A stretch of DNA of 64,000 nt from contig JANLVJ010000065.1 in the NCBI GenBank assembly GCA_031363945.1, positions 170,523 to 234,522 on the forward strand, read 5' to 3'. The number at the start of each line of letters is the position of its first letter. Position 1 is the stretch's first letter. A program made the position numbers and the translations under genes. The notes beneath the pieces are model-generated. The model was given only the letters and a program-made list of their open reading frames with translations, did no database searches and was not told the origin of the DNA. This document shows positions 9,025 to 18,334 of this stretch, in pieces. The DNA is from JANLVJ01 sp031363945. Lineage in GTDB: Bacteria; Bacteroidota; Bacteroidia; Sphingobacteriales; Sphingobacteriaceae.

Positions 9025-9948
9025 ATGAAGCAAAGAATAATCGTTCTTGGTAGTTCAAATACTGATTTTGTCATAAAAGCAGACCACCTGCCTAAAAAAG
9101 GTGAAACTATTACAGGGGGAAAATTTTTTATGAATCCCGGAGGGAAAGGAGCAAATCAGGCAGTTGCCGCTTCAAGACTTGGAGGCCGGGTAACACTGAT
9201 TTCAAAAATAGGAACAGATCTATTTGGAAAAGCGTTGTTACAGGTATTTGAAGAGGAAGGAATCAATACAGCCTTCGTTTTCACTGATACTGAACATGCC
9301 ACAGGGATTGCCCTGATCACGGTTGATAAAAATGGTGATAATTGTATTGTTGTTTCATCCGGGGCAAATGCAATTTTGCTTCCTGCTGATCTGCAAGATG
9401 CTGCAGAGGCAATAAATGAGTTCAGTTTGGTGCTTATGCAACTTGAAACGCCGTTAGAGACTGTTGAATATATGGCAGCAATAGCTTTTAAAAAAGGCGC
9501 CCGAATAATTCTGAATCCTGCTCCTTCAAAATATTTGACCGATTCATTATTGTCAACCCTATTTATTCTCACTCCAAATAAAAAAGAAGCAGAATATTTA
9601 TCAGGAATAGCAATAACGAGCATTGAAAGTGCTGCTGCGGCTGCCAGAAAACTAGCCTTAAGAGGTGCTCATACAGTCATGATAACCCTTGGTGGTGATG
9701 GTGTGCTGGTTTTATTCGAAGATGAAATCACACATATACCAGCAATAAAAGTTGAAGCCATTGATACTACTGCAGCTGGCGATGTTTTTAATGGTGCACT
9801 TGCCGTATGCCTGTCTGAAGGAAAGACGGTACTTGAAGCTGCAAGATACGCCTGCAAAGCTGCAGCCGTATCGGTGACCCGCATAGGGGCTCAGTCATCA
9901 GCACCGTTCACGATTGATCTTCAGCAGTTAAATATAATAGCTGATTGA
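9025..9948 (+). CDS. rbsK: Ribokinase (PfkB family)
   Basis: 307 aa from the ATG at 9025; the frame also runs back to a TTG at 8992, but the protein family begins at KQRIIVLGSSNTDFV. PfkB signatures are clear: NPGGKGANQAVAASRLGG near the N-terminus, then NPAPSKYL, TLGGDGVL and the catalytic-base motif DTTAAGDVFNGALA. It phosphorylates ribose to ribose 5-phosphate. No ribose transporter or nucleosidase is adjacent, so a related sugar cannot be ruled out. Confidence 0.88.
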   Translation: MKQRIIVLGSSNTDFVIKADHLPKKGETITGGKFFMNPGGKGANQAVAASRLGGRVTLISKIGTDLFGKALLQVFEEEGINTAFVFTDTEHATGIALITVDKNGDNCIVVSSGANAILLPADLQDAAEAINEFSLVLMQLETPLETVEYMAAIAFKKGARIILNPAPSKYLTDSLLSTLFILTPNKKEAEYLSGIAITSIESAAAAARKLALRGAHTVMITLGGDGVLVLFEDEITHIPAIKVEAIDTTAAGDVFNGALAVCLSEGKTVLEAARYACKAAAVSVTRIGAQSSAPFTIDLQQLNIIAD

Positions 9949-10008
9949 TTTGCTACATGTAACAGCTGGCTGAATCTCAGCGCTTCTATCAGATTAACCC
10001 TGTCAAAA

Positions 10009-10365
10009 TTATGAGGCAAAACCCAACTGCTTCTGAATTTCTGCTACGATATCTTTCATTTTGAAAGGTTTGGATATAAAACCATCAGCTCCACATTCAC
10101 TTGCTATTTCGGCAATATCACGGTTGGCAGAAATCATAATGATTTTTATTTGCCGTGTATTATCATTAGCCTTAAGTTCTTTGCAAATATCACTCCCGTA
10201 CTTACCAGACATCCAAATATCGAGCAATAAAAGGTCTGGCATTATTTCAATGATGTTATTTCCGTCACCAGAAGTACTTACGTCATAACCCTTAGTTTCA
10301 AGAATCATAGAAGTTACTTCTAGTATATCTGGATCATCATCGACGATGAGGATTTTCTTGGACAT
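10009..10365 (-). CDS. Single-domain response regulator (receiver only)
   Basis: 118 aa, a complete CheY-like receiver with no output domain. The acidic pair is in ILIVDDDPDI, the phosphoacceptor Asp in LLLLDIWMSG, the switch Ser in IMISANRD and the conserved Lys in SKPFKMKD. No histidine kinase is adjacent. It closely resembles the receiver at 50006-50371, sharing DDDPDILEV, a Gly/Ser-Asp-Gly turn before the phosphoacceptor strand, and CGADxxIxKPF. It probably acts by protein-protein contact in a phosphorelay; partners unknown. Confidence 0.9.
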   Translation of the reverse strand: MSKKILIVDDDPDILEVTSMILETKGYDVSTSGDGNNIIEIMPDLLLLDIWMSGKYGSDICKELKANDNTRQIKIIMISANRDIAEIASECGADGFISKPFKMKDIVAEIQKQLGFAS

Positions 10366-10444
10366 ATATGTTTTTATTTTTAAAAAGCGCTTACCGTATC
10401 AGAGCTTTAACGATTTACGCATTAAGTAGTTTTTTTAAATAAAA

Positions 10445-11152
10445 TTAATAAAAATACCTCAATGCTAGCTGGATATTAGAATTTTTGAAGTCATTTCTAT
10501 CGTTAATCTTGTTAATATTAAAAATGCTTCTTACGTACCTTAATTCTATTCCAAGGTTTTCTGTAAAACCATAGCCCGCACCTGCAGTCATACTCAGGCC
10601 CAAGGTCTTGAAGTCTGAGCGCACACTTCCTGAGGTTTGCTTGAGTTGATATTGACTGTTATTGTTAGCATATAATAAATAATCGGCCGCAACGCCCCCA
10701 AACACATTTACCCCTTCAACAGGCTTAAACTTTAACAATAGCGGTATGTTCAGGTATCCCAATTTTAATGTCTGGGTAAAATCAGCATTTTTAATTTTAT
10801 TTCCAGCCTGGGTAAAATCTACTTCAGGCTGAAAAAAGAGTTGATTTGTAAGGGGAATTTCTGCAATCAAGCCAATAACAAAACCTAAGTAAATCTTCTT
10901 ACCGCTATAACTGGTATTGCCTGACTGATCGTTGAAATATCCTGGACCTGTAAATTCAGCAAGATTCAACCCTGCCCGGATGCCATAAGAAATTCCTTCC
11001 CGCATATCCGGATTTATTCCTGACCTACTGAAGCGAACCGGCCTGCTATCGATTGGCTGCTCTACATAATGGGGCTCACGCGCCTGACCAAAAAGAGCGG
11101 CAGTTGAAAAAGACAGATATAAAAATGAAAAAAAGCACCTTCTTAATTGCAT
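10445..11152 (-). CDS. Outer-membrane beta-barrel protein (PorT-like)
   Basis: 235 aa. A signal peptide (FFSFLYLSFSTAALFGQ) is followed by about 45 polar residues and then an eight-strand-like barrel pattern: YGIRAGLNLAEFTG, GFVIGLIAEIPL, LFFQPEVDFTQAGNK, LGYLNIPLLLKFKP and GAGYGFTENLGIELRY, ending in the aromatic LRYFY. This is the usual small Bacteroidota porin-family barrel (outer membrane protein beta-barrel domain). Ligand unknown. It has no clear operon partner, lying 79 bases before the receiver gene. Confidence 0.85.
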   Translation of the reverse strand: MQLRRCFFSFLYLSFSTAALFGQAREPHYVEQPIDSRPVRFSRSGINPDMREGISYGIRAGLNLAEFTGPGYFNDQSGNTSYSGKKIYLGFVIGLIAEIPLTNQLFFQPEVDFTQAGNKIKNADFTQTLKLGYLNIPLLLKFKPVEGVNVFGGVAADYLLYANNNSQYQLKQTSGSVRSDFKTLGLSMTAGAGYGFTENLGIELRYVRSIFNINKINDRNDFKNSNIQLALRYFY

Positions 11153-11235
11153 GTATGGCTATGAAAAATGATTCCTAGCAGCAGATACGCATTCATTGTT
11201 GAAAATGTTACATCCAGATTGAACAGACAGCTATC

Positions 11236-11739
11236 TTATCTGCCGAAATCATCCTGTACCCGTACAATATCATCCTCATCTGAAGGATGCACCGGATCTG
11301 TATGCTGCCAGATTTCAGCAATTACACCCCAGGTATGTAACCCGATAAGACGGTGTCGCTCTCCTTGTTTCAATGTAATAAGTGCTCCCGGATCATATTC
11401 TTTGACAAGACCCTGTGTATCGGTATCACTTGTCATGACCCCTACCCGTCCGGTTAAAACTTTCCATATTTCGGCACGGCGATGATGATATTGCCACGAT
11501 AAACGTTTTTCAGGTGCTACCATTAAGAATTTCGGGCTAAGCTTGCCAGATATTTTTAAGGTTTCAATATCTATACCATCAAAATACTTTTTCGTAAAGG
11601 CCGCTGCCTGAGACTCCTCTATCACAAAAAACCCTCCCCAGGGCCGGTGTTCATCTCTGTTGATGATAGTAAAACCCGCTTCTGTAACAGTCTTCTCTGT
11701 TTGAACAAATATTTCTGGCCTGTCTATGGGTGATTGCAT
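11236..11739 (-). CDS. Cupin protein related to type II mannose-6-phosphate isomerase
   Basis: 167 aa, a single cupin. EHRPWGGFFVIEE and FLMVAPEKRLSWQYHHRRAE (His and Glu in the first cupin motif) followed by EIWKVLTGRVGVM and GERHRLIG match the phosphomannose isomerase domain seen at the C-terminus of ManC. It lacks the guanylyltransferase domain, so it is a stand-alone version. A sugar-phosphate isomerase role is likely; the exact substrate is uncertain. Confidence 0.78.
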   Translation of the reverse strand: MQSPIDRPEIFVQTEKTVTEAGFTIINRDEHRPWGGFFVIEESQAAAFTKKYFDGIDIETLKISGKLSPKFLMVAPEKRLSWQYHHRRAEIWKVLTGRVGVMTSDTDTQGLVKEYDPGALITLKQGERHRLIGLHTWGVIAEIWQHTDPVHPSDEDDIVRVQDDFGR

Positions 11740-11869
11740 ATTATAGTTTTATTAGATTGATTATATAGCTAAAAGTATAAGCTATTATACAAAATATACC
11801 ACGGATGATCGCACTTCAAATTTTTAATCGCCAAAGAAAATGAAATGACTGAGATTCATATATTTGAAG

Positions 11870-13876
11870 ATGAGCAGTTCAATATTTATGTACAGACATT
11901 ATAACAGAATAATAATTGTTGGTCTATTGTTGCTGATTTCAGTTGCCACCGCCAGTTCTATGGTTATTTTGCCGCCGTGTTTTACCAGTAATATGGTACT
12001 GCAACAGCAGAGTCAGGCCGCTATCTGGGGGAAAGCAGTGCCTAACGTGCAGGTAAAGGTTATAACTTCTTGGAATCATAAGACCTATTTGTTAAAAGTA
12101 CCTTCCTCAGGTCGCTGGGAACTAAAAGTAGGTACCCCCGTAGCAGGTGGCCCATATACGATCAGTTTTAATGACGGACAGCTTAAAGTATTAGAAAATA
12201 TTCTGATTGGTGAAATTTGGATCTGCTCAGGGCAGTCAAATATGGAATTACCCCTTGCTGGCTGGGGAAAGGTTAATGATTATAAGGCTGAAATTGCAGG
12301 AGCAAATTTTCCTAAAATCCGAATATTAACAGTTAATCGTGCTACTAGCGATACTCCAATAGATTCATTTGGGGTTAAATCAGGTGGGTGGCAGATTTGC
12401 TCGCCCCAAACTATCGCTGAATTTTCAGCTACCGCCTTTTTTTTTGGCCGTAATCTGTATCTGGATAAACATGTACCCATTGGGCTGATTCATACTTCCT
12501 GGGGCGGTACAGTAGCTGAGGCCTGGACAAGCTCAGGTTCTCTGAAAAAGATGCCTGATTTTGCTTCCGTTATTGTTACCCGTGAAAAGGATTATGCCAT
12601 AGCGACAAAAAAAAGCGAAAAATCGTCTTCAACCCTGGAAATATGGACAAAGTTAATGAACTCCCTTGATTCTGGTTATCAGTCAAATGTACCTGTATAT
12701 GCTGCCACAACGCTTGAAACTTCAACCTGGAAAAATATGCAAATCCCATCCTACTGGGAAACGGCTGGCCTGCCTGGTTATGATGGAATAGTATGGTTTA
12801 GAAAAAAGGTAATTATACCTGCTTCTCAGACGGGAAAAGACCTTATACTTTCTTTAGGGCAAGTTGATGACAATGATATAACCTGGTTTAATGGAGAAGA
12901 GGTAGGTCGCACTGAAGGTTATACAGTCAGCCGTAAATATAAAATTCCAGGAAAACTCGTAAAAGAAGGTGAAAATATACTCGCAGTTCGCGTGACAGAT
13001 ACCGGAGGAGGGGGAGGTTTATATGGGAGTGCATCAGACATACAACTAAAAGGCCAGGGCGGCTTTTTTATCTCTCTAGCGGGTCAATGGATCTATAAAC
13101 CAGGAATTTCAGCATCAGGCAAGCCTACTCCCCTTCCTGCTGAAAATCCGAATATACCGACCGTACTGTTTAATGCGATGATCAACCCGCTCATACCATT
13201 TACCATGCGAGGAGTAATTTGGTATCAGGGCGAAAGCAATACCGATCGGGCATATCAGTACAGGACCCTGTTCCCGGCTATGATTCAAGACTGGCGTAGC
13301 CATTGGAAACTGGGCGATTTCCCATTTTTATATGTGCAGTTGGCAAATTTCATGGATACCTCAGCCCATCCTGAAGAATCTGCCTGGGCTGAATTAAGAG
13401 AAGCTCAGACAAAAACGCTGGCATTACCAAATACTGGTATGGCTGTAATCATAGATATCGGAGAAGCAAAAGATATTCATCCGAAAAATAAACAGGATGT
13501 CGGGTATAGGCTTTCACTCATCGCCAGAGCTCAGGTGTACAAAGAGAAAATTGAAGATTCAGGTCCTGTAATGAGTAAAATGGTAAAAGCAAAAAACAAA
13601 CTTATCCTGAGTTTTTCTCATGCCACTGGGGGCTTGAGAACCCGGGATAATCACGAACTTAAGGGCTTTGCAATTGCTGGCAAAGATCATAAATACCACT
13701 GGGCCAGGGCTAAAATCGCTGGTAATAAGATCATACTCTCAAGCGCTGAAGTAGTGCAGCCCGAAGCTGTTCGCTATGGCTGGGCCAATAATCCTGTCTG
13801 TAATTTGATAAATGTGAAAAAACTACCTGCTGGGCCATTTAGAACAGATCATTACACAGAAATTACCCGCAGATAA
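11870..13876 (+). CDS. Sialate O-acetylesterase (SGNH hydrolase)
   Basis: 668 aa from the ATG at 11870 (a TTG lies two codons earlier; the ATG at 11888 is also possible). A hydrophobic signal (IIIVGLLLLISVATA) leads into SMVILPPCFTSNMVLQQ, the typical family opening. The nucleophile is the Ser of CSGQSNMELP (near residue 123); VIWYQGESN and the Asp-His pair in AKDIHPKNKQ complete the SGNH set. A galactose-binding-like insert (about residues 265-400, SYWETAGLPGYDGIVWFRKK) sits in the middle, as in this family. It removes acetyl groups from sialic acid or other glycans in the periplasm; no sialidase is nearby, so the substrate is open. Confidence 0.9.
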   Translation: MSSSIFMYRHYNRIIIVGLLLLISVATASSMVILPPCFTSNMVLQQQSQAAIWGKAVPNVQVKVITSWNHKTYLLKVPSSGRWELKVGTPVAGGPYTISFNDGQLKVLENILIGEIWICSGQSNMELPLAGWGKVNDYKAEIAGANFPKIRILTVNRATSDTPIDSFGVKSGGWQICSPQTIAEFSATAFFFGRNLYLDKHVPIGLIHTSWGGTVAEAWTSSGSLKKMPDFASVIVTREKDYAIATKKSEKSSSTLEIWTKLMNSLDSGYQSNVPVYAATTLETSTWKNMQIPSYWETAGLPGYDGIVWFRKKVIIPASQTGKDLILSLGQVDDNDITWFNGEEVGRTEGYTVSRKYKIPGKLVKEGENILAVRVTDTGGGGGLYGSASDIQLKGQGGFFISLAGQWIYKPGISASGKPTPLPAENPNIPTVLFNAMINPLIPFTMRGVIWYQGESNTDRAYQYRTLFPAMIQDWRSHWKLGDFPFLYVQLANFMDTSAHPEESAWAELREAQTKTLALPNTGMAVIIDIGEAKDIHPKNKQDVGYRLSLIARAQVYKEKIEDSGPVMSKMVKAKNKLILSFSHATGGLRTRDNHELKGFAIAGKDHKYHWARAKIAGNKIILSSAEVVQPEAVRYGWANNPVCNLINVKKLPAGPFRTDHYTEITRR

Positions 13877-13880
13877 GACT

Positions 13881-14747
13881 TTACTGATTAAACTTCCATC
13901 GGTTATGTGACCAGAGCCAGTATTGAGGATTCCTATTAATCATGCCTTCAAGGTAGGCGACATGGGCAAGAGTTATTTCGTTTTCAGCAAACGCAGATGG
14001 GTCTTCGGCAATAGTCACAAATTTACAGGAATAGTACCCTCTTTTAATGACCGTAATATCACAGAAAACAACAGGACTATTCATCGATCGTGCAATTTTC
14101 TCAACACCTGTAAAAACTGGAGTATGCTGGTTTAGAAACTGCGTGTAAAACTGAGCATCGGGTGAAGAGGGTGTTTGATCACTTACCAGCAGAGTAATGC
14201 TCAGGTTTTTTCTATTGCTGGCAATATGTCTAAGCACTTTTGACATCGGAACAAGTGTTGCTCCGAATTTAGATCTTACTCTATTCCAGAAAGAATCAAA
14301 TAGGGTGTTGGTAAGTGGTTTATAAACAACATTGGTTTGGTATTTGACATCCAGAGCAAGAATATTCATCATTTCCCAGTTACCATAATGTCCACTTACT
14401 GCAATGATACTCTTACCTTGGGCAAAATAGCCTTCAAGCAGATCCATATTTTCAATCTTAAAATGCTTCAATGCCTGTACACGTGAAGTAGTTATGAGCT
14501 TGACCGACTCTATCATTAAATCAGCTAGAAAATGATAGAATTCTTTTTCAATTTTACCTAGCTCGTCATTGGTTTTAGATGGGAATGAGTTTTTTAGATT
14601 TTTCTGAACAACTTTTTTCCTGTAGCCTGGAAATTTGTATAGAAGCAGAAAAATAAAATCTGACAGTTGATATAAGTGCTGAAAGGGAAGCAATGAGAGC
14701 AGGTATAGGGCTCCAATTAAAACGCGGGTGAAAACCTTTTGAACCAT
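13881..14747 (-). CDS. LpxL/HtrB-type lysophospholipid (lipid A) acyltransferase
   Basis: 288 aa from the ATG at 14747. The longer frame to 14840 adds an N-terminus with no family resemblance. An N-terminal hydrophobic anchor (VLIGALYLLSLLPFQHLYQL) is followed by the H-x4-E catalytic motif in SGHYGNWEMM and by SDQTPSS, then YWLWSHNRWK near the end, all typical of HtrB/LpxL. It would add a secondary acyl chain to a lipid A precursor at the inner membrane. Its stop lies 4 bases from the convergent esterase gene. Confidence 0.9.
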   Translation of the reverse strand: MVQKVFTRVLIGALYLLSLLPFQHLYQLSDFIFLLLYKFPGYRKKVVQKNLKNSFPSKTNDELGKIEKEFYHFLADLMIESVKLITTSRVQALKHFKIENMDLLEGYFAQGKSIIAVSGHYGNWEMMNILALDVKYQTNVVYKPLTNTLFDSFWNRVRSKFGATLVPMSKVLRHIASNRKNLSITLLVSDQTPSSPDAQFYTQFLNQHTPVFTGVEKIARSMNSPVVFCDITVIKRGYYSCKFVTIAEDPSAFAENEITLAHVAYLEGMINRNPQYWLWSHNRWKFNQ

Positions 14748-14997
14748 TAAAATAGATAAATTCAATATTTTGTTAAAACAGTTAAAGGTAGAAGAATTTA
14801 AAGATTCTATTAATTGTGACCATTGGATAAAGAAATTCATCCAATAATATCTGCGACTAGAACGCTTAACGTAAAAAGATTCATTTTTTTACACTGGCAG
14901 ATAGTTTACAGATGCGAGTTAAACTTCAGGGAAATTAAACCGATCGCAATTAGATTTTTGGATATTAAATTGCTTACTATTTATAAAAGGATACTAC

Positions 14998-15462
14998 ATG
15001 ACAGGGATAGATAAAAATAACCATACTTTTTTCGAACGATTTACAAACGGAGTAGCGCATTATACAAGCACTTCTTATGCCTTTTCAATAGCCGCATTGG
15101 TTATAATCCTTTGGTTAAGTTCTGGTTTTGTACTTCACTTTAATGACTTCTGGTTAGGTGAAATTGGGGCAATTTCAAGCGTAGTTACTTTTTTGATGGT
15201 TTTTATTATCCAAAAAAATCAGAACAAAGAGTCAAAGGCTATTCACCTTAAGCTAAATGAACTGCTGGCTGCAAGTACACATGCCAGTAACAGGCTGGTA
15301 GGTATTGAGGAACTGCCTGAAGAAGAGCTAGAGAAAATATATGAACATTTCAGGGCATTGGTTGATCTGTCTTATAAAAGATCTAAATTTAACGTTTCAC
15401 ATTCTATCGAGAAAGCTATTGAAAAAAACCAGGCAGGTGATAAAGAAAATGAAGAAAGTTAA
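14998..15462 (+). CDS. Low-affinity iron permease family protein
   Basis: 154 aa. FERFTNGVAHYTSTSYAF opens the protein, then two transmembrane helices (FSIAALVIILWLSSGFVL and IGAISSVVTFLMVFIIQ) and the family hallmark IQKNQNKESKAIHLKLNELL. These match the bacterial low-affinity iron permease family, named for yeast Fet4; transport by the short bacterial forms is not well proven. The end is charged and probably cytoplasmic. A His-rich small protein gene lies on the other side of the shared terminator. Confidence 0.85.
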   Translation: MTGIDKNNHTFFERFTNGVAHYTSTSYAFSIAALVIILWLSSGFVLHFNDFWLGEIGAISSVVTFLMVFIIQKNQNKESKAIHLKLNELLAASTHASNRLVGIEELPEEELEKIYEHFRALVDLSYKRSKFNVSHSIEKAIEKNQAGDKENEES

Positions 15463-15510
15463 CTGATAAAAAATTGGCCTGAGAAATAGGGTTTGAGTTT
15501 TAATACAACT

Positions 15511-15544
15511 AAAAAAAGCCTTTCTTGAGAAAAGGCTTTTTTTA
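15511..15544. terminator. Bidirectional terminator between the permease and His-rich genes
   Basis: AAAAAAAGCCTTT pairs with AAAGGCTTTTTTT around a short loop (one extra A in the stem). A-run and T-run flank it on both sides, so it can end both the permease transcript (+) and the 70-aa gene transcript (-). Confidence 0.88.
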
Positions 15545-15563
15545 GTTTTATCAGAACCTGGAA

Positions 15564-15776
15564 TTACTTTCCGTGCTCTGATGCATATGTTTTTGCTGCA
15601 TCATCTGAATGATCAGATGCATGTTTACCATGTGCGGTAGCAGTATGTGCATGATGGGCAGCCTTTTCGTGGTTACCTGATTCGTGACTTTTTGCAGCTT
15701 CTGTATGATGCTTAGCTGCTGTTGTGTGATGCTCAGCCGCTTTTTTGTGACTTTCTGCGCCTTTGTGAGTTGCCAT
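15564..15776 (-). CDS. Tiny His/Ala/Lys-rich repeat protein
   Basis: 70 aa with no signal peptide. Roughly a quarter of the residues are His, in a loose helical repeat of the kind KAAEHHTTAAKHHTEAAKSH and HEKAAHHAHTATAHGKHASD. The pattern of Ala faces with paired His suggests one amphipathic helix able to bind divalent metal. Similar short His/Ala proteins occur in many Bacteroidota without known function. It shares a terminator with a putative iron permease, which makes metal buffering an attractive but unproven idea. Confidence 0.8.
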   Translation of the reverse strand: MATHKGAESHKKAAEHHTTAAKHHTEAAKSHESGNHEKAAHHAHTATAHGKHASDHSDDAAKTYASEHGK

Positions 15777-16003
15777 AATATTTTTTCGTTTATTGAACTA
15801 TTTATACTACTTCAATCACTGTTCCAGTTTTTTATTTTTGTTTGACTTCTATCAACTGACATTAATAAAACACTTACAAACCAGGATAAATAATATAAAT
15901 ATTACATAATAATCGTAAAATCGCCCCTAAAAAGCGCTCAAGCGTAAAACCATTAGAATTTACTCTACAAAAACAGGCTAATTTTCCCCTTGATTATTAC
16001 TAG

Positions 16004-17098
16004 TTAGTTTAGTGCATCAAACATTTCCTGGACGAATTCAAAGCTCAGACTGGCTGCAAGCCTTGCTGTTCTGTTATCCTGATCAAAAGCTGGGTTTAAT
16101 TCTGCTATGTCCATACCTATCAGTTTACCGCTGGTAAGAATCATCTCGTACATCCTGAAAAAGAAAGCATCAGGCATAATACCTGTGTAAGCTGATGCAC
16201 TTACTCCAGGAGCAAAGGCCGCAGAAAAAACATCAAGACAAATCGTCAAATAAATCTTATCAATATTTTCAATAAAACCTGCAATCTTTGTTTCAACAAA
16301 TAATGAATTATCGGCTGAAAAATATTTAGCCTCTACGTAATCGACTTCAAGCAATTCTGCAAGATCAAACAATGAGCGGGTATTGCTGATCTTTTGTATT
16401 CCAAGGGCAAGATAATTAAAATCGTCGTGATTAGCCCTGGCAAGTTCTGACGCCTGCCAAAATCCAGTACCAGAATTCGCACCCGAAATACCGAGTTTAC
16501 GAAGATCAAAATGAGCATCAAAATTTATGATTCCCAGTTTGTTTTTTATCGTTTTTTTAAGCGGAATAGTTATTTCTTCATTGGTTTTTTCAGGCAGATT
16601 TTGATCTGCCAGGAGTTTTTTTTCAAATTGCGGTTGTTGATGCAGGTAATTGATAATACCAGTATAATGACCGAACATAAGTTCGTGCCCCCCACCCCAA
16701 ATGATCAGGCGATAGCCTTTACTTAAAATTTCAGCTACTGCTCTACCAAGTTGCAACTGTGATCGTTCGAGTTGGTCATCAGGGCAACCTATTGACCCAG
16801 CATCAATTAATTTAAAGCCTGCCTGAAAATGAACAGGCAGATTTGAACATATTTTTCTGATAGCTGTAGGTCCATTAACCGAACCCTGACGACCTTGATT
16901 TCTGCCCACACCCGTATCACAGGAAAACCCCAGAATAGCCAATCCCTTAATATTAGTCAAATCAGGTAAATCTGATTTTTCAAGATCGACAATCTCTATC
17001 CGTTGAAACCAACGTTGAACACTTAGATCATCGCCCTCATTTCGACCCTGCCAGTCAGTTTGGGAAGCCGATGTATATCGTTTATTCAAATTTATCAT
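16004..17098 (-). CDS. hutG: Formimidoylglutamase HutG (arginase family)
   Basis: 364 aa from the ATG at 17098, which overlaps the hutI stop as ATGA; the frame runs 11 codons further back without support. Manganese-site motifs of the ureohydrolase fold are present: GGGHELMFGHY, INFDAHFDLR and TICLDVFSAAFAPGVSAS. It hydrolyses N-formimidoyl-L-glutamate to glutamate and formamide, the last step of histidine degradation. Last gene of the hut operon. Confidence 0.93.
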   Translation of the reverse strand: MINLNKRYTSASQTDWQGRNEGDDLSVQRWFQRIEIVDLEKSDLPDLTNIKGLAILGFSCDTGVGRNQGRQGSVNGPTAIRKICSNLPVHFQAGFKLIDAGSIGCPDDQLERSQLQLGRAVAEILSKGYRLIIWGGGHELMFGHYTGIINYLHQQPQFEKKLLADQNLPEKTNEEITIPLKKTIKNKLGIINFDAHFDLRKLGISGANSGTGFWQASELARANHDDFNYLALGIQKISNTRSLFDLAELLEVDYVEAKYFSADNSLFVETKIAGFIENIDKIYLTICLDVFSAAFAPGVSASAYTGIMPDAFFFRMYEMILTSGKLIGMDIAELNPAFDQDNRTARLAASLSFEFVQEMFDALN

Positions 17099-18333
17099 AG
17101 GTGTAGTTGTTTCCTGACCCCTCTTTTCCAAAGAATTACTGGTTTTAGCATTCCCTGGTTGTATAATATTTCGCGGTAATCATTAATTGAGTAAGCTTGA
17201 AAGTCGGCCAGGCATCCTTTCTCAATTCGTCCTCTGTCAATTAACCCCAATGCGGCACCTGCCCTGAACGTCAGGGCAGCAAAGGTTTCTGCTGCTGTTA
17301 GTTTTTCAGCTGCCCCCAAAACACTTGCCTGCATTAACAAATTGCCCATTGGTGCTGAGCCCGGATTATGATCACTCGCAATTACCAGGCTAGCTCCAGC
17401 ATCAAGCAGGGATCTTGCTTGAGCGTATTCCATTCCCAGACCCATAGAGGCACCTGGCAGTACAATGGCAGCTGTTTTTGAACGACCTAATAAATCAATC
17501 TCTACCTGGGAACTTGCCTCCAGGTGATCAGCCGACCGAGCCTGAAGTTCTACTGCCAGTCGTGAGCCGCCACAAGTAAACTGATCGGCATGAACGCTAA
17601 ATTCAAAACCCAGTTTACTTGCAGCCTGCAAATAAATTCGTCCCTCCGAAGAGCTGAATGCCCCTTCCTCAATAAAAATATCAACCCTTTTACAACTGCT
17701 TTCAAATCTGATTAAAGGCAATAGTTCATTTATCAAGTAAGTGAGATACGCATCAGAGTTACCAAGAAAGTCTAAGGGCTTGATATGTGCTGCAAGACAG
17801 GTTGTTATTATATCCTGGAAGGCCAGGCTTTTTCCCTTCTCGATTACCTTCAGCATTCGTAGTTCCTGTGCTACTGTCAGACCATATCCTGTTTTTATCT
17901 CAGTTGTCGTGATCCCGCCTGTATTCTGAACTTCGAGGCGCTGCAACAACAGACGTAATAAGTCATCGTCAGAAGCTTTGCGGGTATTGCTGACAGAATT
18001 CCAAATGCCCCCACCTGAAGCGGCAATCTGCTGATAAGTTCTGCCAGCAATTCTAAGCGAATAATCTGCGGCTCTCGTACCAGAAAAAACTAAATGTGTA
18101 TGGGCATCTATAAAGCCAGGCAAAGCGATGTGAACGCCTTCAATCAGATCAATGGTTGCTTCTGGAAACTGCGTTCTTAATGAGACAAAATTTCCTATTG
18201 CGCTGATGATGCCACCAGTTGAAAGAATGCCTGCATTTTCAATTATCACCAGCTGTTCATCCAGAATAGGACCTCTGAGAGGTAGATTTCCAAGGGTTAA
18301 TAATTGAACAAAGGGGCCGGTAAGTATTTCCAT
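17095..18333 (-). CDS. hutI: Imidazolonepropionase HutI
   Basis: 412 aa from the ATG at 18333, one base after the hutU stop. This matches the usual 400-415 aa, whereas the longer frame to 18426 would overlap hutU by 92 bases. The amidohydrolase metal motif is in LPGFIDAHTHLVFSG; KTGYGL, SVHADQF and ASDHNPGSAPMGNL supply the other active-site residues. It opens the ring of 4-imidazolone-5-propanoate to formiminoglutamate. Confidence 0.95.
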   Translation of the reverse strand: MEILTGPFVQLLTLGNLPLRGPILDEQLVIIENAGILSTGGIISAIGNFVSLRTQFPEATIDLIEGVHIALPGFIDAHTHLVFSGTRAADYSLRIAGRTYQQIAASGGGIWNSVSNTRKASDDDLLRLLLQRLEVQNTGGITTTEIKTGYGLTVAQELRMLKVIEKGKSLAFQDIITTCLAAHIKPLDFLGNSDAYLTYLINELLPLIRFESSCKRVDIFIEEGAFSSSEGRIYLQAASKLGFEFSVHADQFTCGGSRLAVELQARSADHLEASSQVEIDLLGRSKTAAIVLPGASMGLGMEYAQARSLLDAGASLVIASDHNPGSAPMGNLLMQASVLGAAEKLTAAETFAALTFRAGAALGLIDRGRIEKGCLADFQAYSINDYREILYNQGMLKPVILWKRGVRKQLHL

Positions 18334-18334
18334 T

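Noticed and set aside
9156..9623. 155-codon minus-strand frame in ribokinase
   Set aside because: Shadow of a well-supported PfkB gene; composition is Ser/Ala-rich as expected of an antisense frame.
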